Shown: one piece after another, positions 55,001-64,000 of the stretch | Position numbering within the stretch: position 1 is the stretch's first letter | How the letters are laid out: every line of letters begins with the position of its first letter | Made by a program: the position numbers and the translations under genes | The notes under the pieces: generated by a model | What the model was told of the DNA's origin: nothing | Databases searched by the model: none | What the model saw: the letters and a program-made list of their open reading frames with translations, nothing else | NCBI GenBank assembly: GCA_004794785.1 | Contig: SJOL01006409.1 | Span: 686,228 to 750,227, forward strand | Source of the DNA: Opisthorchis felineus | Taxonomy: Eukaryota; Platyhelminthes; Trematoda; Opisthorchiida; Opisthorchiidae | DNA length: 64,000 nucleotides | Direction of reading: 5' to 3'

Positions 55001-58000
55001 CTATGACGTTGACAAATATGCAAACTATGTAATAATGTATGTTTTCCAAAGCTCGGAAACACAATGCACATATACTGGTAGACTGTTTGCCCGACGCCGG
55101 ATACCGGCGCCCTACTGAGTGAATTTCCTTTGACTATCGAACTGAGATTCTCAGTCTTTCGGAGACGTGGATTTCCGCCTTTGGTTCATAATGCACAAAA
55201 CTCTCACGGATGGGATCATTCTCACCAATACACTACTCTGGCGGTGACAACTCATGCCTTCAATATGGCGATGTTGTCCTTGCTTAACGTGCGCACGACG
55301 GTCTGATCTCTTGGAAGCCCATGTCATCCACTCAGCGAGCCCTTTTCACGTCTCTAAATTATCTACTATGGTGATCATCTATAATAACGAACAATTGAAC
55401 AGGAACACATCTTTCGTCACTTGTGTATTACTCGTGTTTCAGTAGTACTGTGCGACATTTTTGAGGGAGACATTTTATTATAACGTGGGCCTTTACATTA
55501 ACGCTGAGTAAATTCGAATCGATTAACTGCTTGATTTTGTGATATCGTATGTCAGGTAAGGTTTGATGCAATACCGGCTCACTGGTTGGTTGGTTGTGGT
55601 TCTCTGATCAAGGACTTTTGGGTTGCTAATGCGCCGAACTTGCGAAATTACTGTCCCAATCTAAAGGCCTCAAGTCTAACCATCTGTTATCTAGAATGAA
55701 CGACAATCCTCTTCTCTGAAAAGTAACAATAATATTGACCGACTCGAACTGTGTTGACTGAGTACCAGCCATCAGGTCATGAACCGGCGTGAGTTAATTC
55801 TAAATATATGACCTTGAAAACCAAAATACACGGACATGCAAGAATGTGCAGTGAAGTAAAATAATGTGTCAAGAGAACTTCCTAACTAAATAGACTGCAT
55901 GAATATGCTGTCTTTTCCGAGTTCACAATCGCGATAGTTCGGTGAAACTGACCTTCAGAACAGACATAGATGAACTTGTTAGTTGGACAGGACACGTTAC
56001 AAGAAGGGTTGTGACATTATCTTTTGAACATCTATGGAAGAAACCAACTTAATCAACACCACTCGTAGGTTTTCACATCCTCACTCACGGAATAGCCCCA
56101 CAAACTGGTAACTGCTTTGAATCTCGCACGCTACTACTGATCACCAGATGTGACCGCAGTAATGTAAGTTTAACCTTCCTAATTTTGTAAAGGGTTACTG
56201 TGGCTGAAGCAGCCACTCTTCTAGATAATCACTGTTAGTCTTTTTTACATTATGACACCACAATGCTACCAAAAAACCATGTAATCCAACCACAAATGAA
56301 ATTTTAACTTCATGCTCAGACGTGTTGACACCGCACAACGGTGCGGTGTCGTTTTTGCTCAGATATATCCATAACTAAAAAATCTACCAGTTCGAATTGT
56401 CATAAAAACGTCCGAGGTTGGATAGGCTGTCAGTCACTCATTCGTTTGCCTATCTTTGCACAGCAGTACAAGTGGTTCGCGAGATGCTGCAACCATCTCT
56501 GCTTTTGGTCAATAGCATGTCAGCAGCTGTAAAGTTAGAACTCTTACGAAGCTACCCTGGAGCTTGAGTAGGTTACAATCAATACACTGTGTTATGGAGA
56601 GTTGAAGCAGTAGTTGGACAATCTACACCGGAACGGAACTCAGTTCGTTCTGCTCCAGAGTTTTCCATTAAGTAAAAATAAGATGTTAGCATCTACCAGT
56701 ATCTAAAGAAGAGCACTTGCCGTCCAAAAAAGGAACTTATAGTACCTACACGTTTTTGTAACCTAACTTTAGACCCTATCGCTTCATCAGTTCCATCTCC
56801 GTTAGAAAGCAGGCAGACAGTGGTTCTTATCAATACAAACAAACAGCTGGGGGCCGTCAAAGTGCCAGAAAGAGGCCGAACTGCTTGTTGTTGCTGGACG
56901 AACCAAAAACCGATTTGTTAGCCTTCGGCGATAGGCCAAGCAGGAGACACATGTTCCGTCGGTGTTAGGGCGCGGTGACGGATGTGCATTGCCGATCCTG
57001 ATACACACTAGTGTTTACAAGAACCACAGCGGGTTATCATAAACGGAATCAAGGAGAACTGTCAAAGACCCGGTACATCGCTGTCTTACAAAAACAGATG
57101 CGACTGAACCGTGATATGAAGTTGAATACAAAAGATCAGATTAGGAAAACAGGCCTATGCGATGCTCCATATTTGACCGCTGGGTACAGTTTAGAGATCT
57201 GTGCGTGTTATGGTGGAGGGAATTTCATCTTCCACTATCACATTAACAGAAAACTTTGATAAGGCGTATAGTTTGCCCTCATTTATGTTGTGTGTATAAG
57301 TAGTTATATTATATTCTCGTACTCCAGAAAAGTGGAATTTTTTCGAGTCTGGGTCGGAATGAATGAGAACACATATAACTTTTGATTAAATTCAACCAAA
57401 GATCCAAAAAAGCGACACTTTATTGAGGCGCTTTCGCAAAACAATAACAAACTGAACGGCGCTTGTTGGTAACTCTAGAAATCCCAGTTTTTATGTACTA
57501 ATTTGTCATACATTTAAATTCCGTTACCTTCAGTCCTGACATAGCTGCATTATTTTCGCTTTAATCCTCGAAAATAATGTCGTTTGAGCCGTCACTTGTG
57601 GTTTGTCCACTCGAACATTGTAGCAGTTATATAACAGTTTGTGCAACCGAAAATATCTCCTTTATGGGACTGTCTTTTTTTAGCGATTTTCTCGTGAGCA
57701 TAAACGATAGAAATCTTGAAAAAAAATTCACTCGCCAAAAGAATTTGTCCCTTGGGTTAGCAACTTAAGGTCAGATTGTGGATCATGCAAATAAGGCAGT
57801 TTTCTAAGTGGATTTGCTTCCTAAATATATCCCTTTCTATTGAGTTTAACGAATCCGAAAGTCTCAGTAAACTGCTGTTAACGGTCACAAAAGATATCAC
57901 CAGGGAAAAGAAAAATGCCCGGCCTTTTCCAATTGAATTGTCTCAGAGATGCGGCAAATCAGAGCATCGCTTCTGTGGATCATAAACAACAATGCAGAAA

Positions 58001-58300
58001 TTTTGGATGGGTTGGTCTTCGGAGAACTACTCTCAGAACGTACTCTGAAAAAACCACGTTCTTCAAAGTGCAAGGTCAAATTTAACACTACTCGCAGTCT
58101 AGGTTGTATCTCAATTAACACAGGAACATGTGGAGATTGGATGCTAAATTCCCCGACCTTCAGCATCGACGGATCCATCTTCGCATATTGAAGCTACTAT
58201 CACTGTCTACATAGAGTAAACAGGCTTTCCAAAAAAAGAAAAAAATTTACAACTTACTTTCAAGAATTTTTACTGAGGATACTGTCAACTGAATTGGGCT
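52075..58300. other. No convincing gene; probable intron if the Ig exon is real
   Basis: Only short open frames were seen (such as 52800-53036, 54023-54461 and 57949-58191), without domains or paired splice sites. A degenerate GAT-rich stretch is at about 53340-53410. No further immunoglobulin-like exon was recognised downstream. Confidence 0.5.
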
Positions 58301-58304
58301 GCTT

Positions 58305-58480
58305 GACTGAAGAACGGGTGGTGCAGCTGAGTCCCACTGTAACTGTGCTCGGAGGTTGCAGGTTCAAAACACCTCAGATATTGGCGAGCTGTACTTGTCA
58401 GTGATTCCCAACGAGGATAAAACTGCTGCACAGTGCTTTCGGATTCTCGACATACACTGGCCTCGCTTACAACATAACCC
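58305..58480 (+). mobile_element. Family B copy, strongly diverged
   Basis: The B box GGTTCAAAACA (about 58370) is well kept. A hammerhead relic at 58395-58436 and the tail CAGTGCTTTCGG, CTGGCCTCGCTTACAACATA follow. The A-box side is uncertain. Confidence 0.55.
58395..58436 (+). ncRNA. Hammerhead relic (family B)
   Basis: GTCAGTGATTCCC stands where the CTGATGA core and stem II should be. GGATAAAAC replaces GACGAAAC, and the returning strand CAGTGC is intact. The core is lost. Confidence 0.4.
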
Positions 58481-61400
58481 AGAACTGACAGATGAGAAGT
58501 CCGCACCGTGAATTTGGCAGACCTGATCTGCTCGGTAGAAGTTCCACGTGAGTGACCGGAAGCCAGAACACTGTATGTGTATGCAAATCGTTTTAGCGGC
58601 TTTAAACTAATACAAGCTGTGCTACGGTACACAAGTTTTTGCTGCTTTTAGTCAGGCACCTTTCGTTCAGTAAGTTTGCAACTGAAATGTGAACGGCATC
58701 ACACATTATGTATATACAAATTCTGCGCGGCGATTTCAGTTCAAACTGATGACAATGGCTTTCAGTTCATCTAAATTTTTGGCTCACTTCAGTTGTCGCT
58801 GCGTGCTGGCTTCATATCGGTTGGTTTATTTTTTATGGTCCTATGATTCGGTGCGTTGACCTAAATCCTAAGTCTAAAACGTTACTCGTCATTCGCATCA
58901 CAAGATGGCAGCTTTGGATGCTTAAAAATTTCAGCAGATCTGTCTGCAGAAATCTTACACTTGATTTCCAACAGCAGATGAATGACAAATTTGCGCTGAA
59001 AAGCGAAACTCATTGTCGCAATGACTGATGAAACATGGACCTCAAAAATCCTTGGATCGGAACCACCTTTATCCTCCTGCGATGATAAATCTTACTCAGG
59101 ACACCTAGCTGGGTTTTCAGTATGGATATAAACTGTGAGACTTTTAACTCGGTGCTCTCACACGCCACTCGGGGGTACTATCCAGTACTCTACTAGCCCA
59201 CGCTAGGCGAACCCGAATTTTCACATCCGAACGGTAAATATGTTTGCAATTAGAGCGTTGTGATTGTACTAATCAGGATAAACGCCCCAGGACAAGAGAA
59301 CGGCTGTTCAGAGTGTGATATGCCCACAAATGATACCAAACCAGAAACCGTTCCCGTAGAATAAAAAAAAGCTGTCCAGGAGGTGTCAAGCGGACCCAAC
59401 GCCACATGACTCGAAAGTTCCATCAGATGAGCCAGTCGGTCAACTCAACTAAGAAATTTACTGAGTCGTCATTCGAGGCCTCAAGCGAACCAGTCACATC
59501 GTTCAAATCGAGAACTTGTTCTCCTGTTCAGGCGTGGCAATTTAGCTACGTGTGGCGTGCACTGGCAGAGTAGTGGTAGCGTGCTTTTTTCGCGTGTGGA
59601 ACGTCCGAATTTCACGCCAGGGTACATGGAAGTGCTTGCACCCCCCCATGAGCTCTAAAAAGAGTGAAGCCTGATTTCAGTGCGTCCTCACCTCGGCGTA
59701 AACTAATAATGATCGCGCTACGGCTGATTAACTGTGAGTTGTGTGCAGTGGACTTATATAGATCCCGCAGATGATCAGCACTAAGGAAATCAAAGTTTCC
59801 AAAGTTCTCATCAGGCTTCAGCGGGCTTTCGTTATGCTAGTGGGCTGGGAAGATCTAACAAACTAGCCGATCGATTGAGTCAAAAGGAACACCTACTGCG
59901 TTGTCTTCCGAGGCTTCCGGTTGTTTCAAAGCGATAATAAGACGGGTTGGCCAAATGTTCAACCACATGTGTCAGAGTGTCCGTATATTATTGAACCAGA
60001 GCATGGATCGTCTCGTTTCCTTGTTGCTGCATCCTTTCGGGAAAGGTCAAATTCAGTCGTCTGTGTCCAAAACCCTGTTTGACGACGAAGTGTATTGAAA
60101 GTTCACTGCATCAGTTACGTCACTTGGTTTGTGCTGAGAGAAGGCTCTGGCTAACATAAAAGTGCAAAATAGTCCTAGCTGGGACTTCACAGTTGGCATT
60201 GCAATGGGTCTCGGTTCCGAACCCAGTCCCACCGGAGTTTTTCCAGAACATGGCCGTTCTTGATGTGAAGCAGCAATTACAGCTGCAGCACCCCTATAAA
60301 GGGGGACTTCAGGGAGCGATAACATACCTATGAATTATATAAGGTAAAAATTCCTCCGGAAACTAAGAACTTTTTTTCCATCTTGTGGTGATGAAATTAA
60401 ACCTTAACTGATGCTTCCACTATGCTGAACCGCCTTCAGTGGTTGACAAGGGTGAAATTGCGTTCGAGATTTTCCGATTTGCAGGAGAATTAACGATATT
60501 CTCGACGTTTGGCATGCACACGTATAAAGCAAAAATCAATCAGGTTGGGCGACCTCAAATGTCTCCATAAAGACCGTACCAGTGAAAGGAAAACTCTTCG
60601 CTTCGGAGTTGTTTATTAGCAAACGCCAACCAAACAGTTACAAACTACTGGACAGGAAAGTAAACGTCTCATATACACCTTGTCTTTAAAAACTGAACAT
60701 CTTCACGCGTCTTCTTGAACTTTCGCGGATATTCATTGACTCTCCTGAAATTGTAAATGAACGCCGCAAAGCAGTTCCACAAGTTTCATAATAAACCCCA
60801 CCTTGCATTAGACACGAGTCGGAGTTACGAGAACACCACATACTACTCGCACACCTCATCGGTAGTATCCGCCGTTACGAGGTGGCTAGGTTTCGTATCA
60901 GTTGGAATAATTATTGTAGCGATTTCACTCCGTGCTCCTTCTTTACTGCCTTGTGCTTTTCTGGCGCTGAATTATGTGCTCCATTGGTTGATTTATTTTG
61001 GAACAGTTACTCTTGGATGAGTACAATTTGTTCCACTTTCCACACAATTCTGAGGTAAGTACTCGAAAGTGTATCTTCGTCACCTGGAGAACATATTTTG
61101 CAATGGGAAGGTTGTGTCCAAACCGAGCATACTGGCCAATGCGGCCAGAATAGAATTTTTAGATTCCGAAAGCTTGCTCAATACCCAAAACGTAGATTTA
61201 GTTACGAAATCACCGGGATGGTTGCCTTGTAATCAATACTTGGCTTGACTACGAAATATATACCCAACAATCTCGGCAAATGTGGAATAAAATCTTGGGT
61301 TGCGCGACACGGAAACCTGTTATGTCTACAGGGTGCAAGTTCACACTGATAAGAAAGCCGATGAGAACAACCAGTCCATTCGAGTTGCCCTCAAGAAGCA

Positions 61401-63440
61401 TACTACAACGTGAGACAACTTTGTTACCCCCTATAATCTGGGTAAGAGATATGCAGAAAAAACGTTAAGACGATAGTTACATCAAGAAAACACCTGAAAT
61501 ATCTTGAAAACTGCCTACTTGTCTACATGTGTGTTTCAGCTCATCTGATATGGTCCGATTAAGGTTTCCTGACCATTCGTCTGGATTGGGATTCAGTCTG
61601 GAACACCGCCTTACCGAAAAAAACGGCCTCCTAGACCTGCGTAGTGAGTATCTGGTATAGTTATTCTAGCATCCACCTGCTCATGATTAAGCCGACTTTC
61701 ACGGATTTGGCGAAACTATTTAGAGGTAATGCTGATTACTCAGCCAGAAGCACATTCGTAGGTACCATCTGAAGATGTCATCTCGAGGAGACTGGTTCTA
61801 CGCTTGTGAGATAAGTTGGAAGCAGTCGAGGACAGTTGTCTTCATACTCAAAAATTCGAACAAGAAGCTAAATAAATTATTTAAGAGCTCGAAAAGGTGT
61901 ACGAGATAACCATGAATTTGCTGTTTTATCAACATATTTGACACTGGAATATTAACTTTTACCCATCGGGCTAATCTGATGCGGAATATCATGAAATTTA
62001 TTAGTTTTGAGCGTTGTTTAATGGGTGTGTTTGCAGCTGGCCATTATGTTCAATTTATGATCTGAAGTATCCAGCGTTCTTAGTCTCTTGAGGACTTTGT
62101 TGGACTTAAAACTAGTGTTTCAAGATGCAGAAAAGTATAAATGATACAAAGGCGCCTCCTGATTAGTTAATTACCAGAGAAACAGACATTTACTACCCTA
62201 ATACGGTTGCCTGTGGTCACTTTTAACCGAAACACAACTTAGCAATGAAGTGAACTGCCATTCGTTTCCCGGTTGGTCTGTCACATCGTACTACGCTGAC
62301 GGACACCCGCACATAATGAATAATTCCACACAGAGTTTACGCTGAGCGGAAGGTGCATCCACCTTAAATCCCTGTGTCTTGTGTAAACCCTAGAGAAAAC
62401 GACCGAATGGCGAATAGGTCGGAGCAGTTCTGAAGCCACCAGCATACTCAACTGGTGTCACATAGTTGTAAGCTTGAGAGGGAACCAGTAAACATTTTGG
62501 CTTCACAGCGCATGCAGAAGGACATCTGCTGGTCCGCACCATTCAGGACGCGAATCCTAGGCACATGCGTATGGCTAGCCGGTGCTAGCCATTATTTAGC
62601 TAGGTCTGCACAACGATGGTTACGAAGGATCACCTCTAGTGTAACATCCCGCAATGTCCAAATGTTAGTGCCGGCCTCTTGCAAGCGCTTACTGATATAC
62701 TGGTGTCAAACCTTGTATATTATTTCAAAGAAACTTTCAAGCTGCTTCAAACAAAATCCATTTATTGTGGCCTAGTTGTGACATTCTTAATACAGACCTG
62801 GAATTCGATGTCGAGGATATGCGGCTCAGTGTTTTTCATATTTGCGAAATTGTCACACGTTGAAAAGGAATTTGCTTGGTAACGATGAACGTGATAGATC
62901 TAAGGAAAACTAAACCGTCACAATGTGCTCCAACATTCCGCAGTTCCCAAAGTCTTGCTGGTATTTCAATAACCCGGCTATAAGCTCCTCAAAACAGACT
63001 AGTAACTGTCGCAGTTGTATCGTTCCTTATAAACTGTATACAACTTCTAAAGCTCTTAGAAATGGTTCCATGGGCAGCTAAAATACTGCGCACAGACATT
63101 AAAAACCAATAAATATTTCAGAACTGTTGAGTAAAATAATTCCAAGGAAGATAAAGGAATATTATGATCATTCTACAAGTGTAGCAATCAATAAGCCGTA
63201 CTTTTCTAGTAGATTTGTAGGTGCAGTGACAGTAAAAACAGTAGCTGCGTTAAATTCATGTGTGTGATGTTTTCAGTTTTTCAAACTGTGTGGAGTAATT
63301 TTTTTTAGAGATATGTACCAAAATGGTTACTCGTTCTGTGTTCAGCTACGTCTGTGCAAGCTGACATCTGGTGTCAAACAAGGCGAAACTTCTTAGACAT
63401 CTGAAATTTCGGCCGACTTTGGACTAGTTAGTTGCTAACA
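58481..63440. other. No convincing gene apart from one open frame
   Basis: Short open frames only, with 60757-61020 listed separately. No repeat-family match was recognised. Confidence 0.5.
60757..61020 (+). CDS. Possible small membrane protein or exon
   Basis: The ATG-led frame of 87 codons has coding-like codon use. A polar N-terminal part (FHNKPHLALDTSRSYENTTY) is followed by two hydrophobic stretches, WLGFVSVGIIIVAISL and LLPCAFLALNYVLHWLIYFG, long enough for two membrane helices with a short loop between. It ends in TGA. It could be a small two-helix membrane protein, the last exon of a larger one, or chance. No family is recognised and no upstream splice acceptor stands out. Confidence 0.28.
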   Translation: MNAAKQFHKFHNKPHLALDTSRSYENTTYYSHTSSVVSAVTRWLGFVSVGIIIVAISLRAPSLLPCAFLALNYVLHWLIYFGTVTLG

Positions 63441-63469
63441 TATCCGTTCTGCAGGACTGGTCGGACCAT

Positions 63470-63660
63470 CCATCTCACGTAGCCGTCGCTACATCACAAG
63501 TTACGAAGCTGTCGCTCCAGCTCGGTTCTGCACTCTGTCCGCGATGTCTCCGGTATGTTCAAGCTAAGGACCTGTGATCTAGAGTGTTTCCACAGATGCG
63601 GGATTCACTGGACGATCTGTTGGGCAGTTGTGTAGTAATGCTGGTTGTCTATTCAGATGA
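63470..63660 (+). pseudogene. Possible decayed RTE LINE 3' coding fragment
   Basis: The DNA shows spaced similarity to the region after the reverse-transcriptase domain of flatworm RTE elements. The fragments SRRRYI-like (CGTCGCTACATC), SVLHSV, and KLRTCDLECFHRCGI sit in the order in which that family has RRDI, SVLLYG and LR..D...FDHRCL. The match needs frame changes and is weak. It is not contiguous with the 7641-9546 remnant and is followed by unrelated sequence to the window end. Confidence 0.3.
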
Positions 63661-64000
63661 CACCTCTGTGGGATGCTCGACAGACGGTTGGAAGATCTGA
63701 CGATAGGGGTTAAAATACAGTTGGCATTCGACATCTGAAACGGGCTCAGTGAATAAGATGATTGGACCGTTTTGGGTTGTATGCAGATCCTTTTTTGGTA
63801 GAATTTTACCTAACACCAGTCATCAAAAGGGGATTTAAAAGAAACTGGGCCATTACTGACTAAAAAACAGGTAGCCCGTTGCAAAATGCAATGAATGTAT
63901 TGACTAAATTTGTGCACTGCAGTATCATTAGTCTGCTCGGAAGAGCCGTGTCGATTTACACCAAAATTATGGGACAGTGCCTGCTGTATTTGAATACATT

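Noticed and set aside
59790..59818. Reverse-strand CTGATGAG with GGAAAC nearby
   Set aside because: The spacing is too short for a proper stem II and the base before GAAA does not pair; likely coincidence.
1..64000. CRISPR arrays, operons, bacterial promoters or rRNA genes
   Set aside because: No regularly spaced identical repeats, no gene packing and no rRNA-like conserved words were seen; the sequence is eukaryotic.

Overview
The window is eukaryotic and moderately AT-rich. It has no bacterial gene packing, most open frames are short and unrelated, and the recognisable content is decayed retroelement sequence. The best fit is a parasitic flatworm, probably a digenean trematode. This rests on three things: an RTE-type LINE of the kind common in flukes, a Penelope-like element, and SINE-like repeats that pair a tRNA-type pol III promoter with a hammerhead ribozyme, as in the schistosome Sm-alpha family. 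An opisthorchiid-type fluke is my guess from the look of the repeats; the species cannot be fixed from sequence alone.

Layout. 7641-9546 is a broken RTE-type LINE (endonuclease, linker, reverse transcriptase up to motif B). 48430-50010 is a Penelope-like element with reverse-transcriptase and GIY-YIG remnants between about 220-bp inverted terminal repeats. A 460-base assembly gap lies at 47780-48239. A second, very decayed LINE fragment may lie at 63470-63660. Two short-repeat families carry hammerhead ribozyme folds. Family A (1672, 3733, 13606, 25745, 37101, 37253) has a roughly 92-bp arm and a 305-bp unit; two copies keep an almost complete hammerhead. Family B (11425, 21960, 22081, 22441, 29821, 36605, 51340, 58305) has a tRNA-like promoter, a hammerhead and often a linked 'C block'. 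A different tRNA-derived SINE is at 26712.

Host coding sequence is sparse. The one convincing exon is 51731-52060 (+), an immunoglobulin-like domain flanked by a good acceptor and donor, both phase 1. A few other open frames (20224-20418, 32183-32359, 33379-33597, 40164-40385, 45057-45341, 50984-51196, 60757-61020) look mildly coding but match nothing I recognise. The rest reads as intron or intergenic DNA.

How the parts may work together: neither ribozyme family encodes a protein, so both would need enzymes supplied in trans. The RTE LINE and the Penelope element are the two candidate sources seen here. Self-cleavage of tandem transcripts into unit-length RNA before reverse transcription would explain the dimer at 25745-26146 and the inverted joins in family A, but this is inference.
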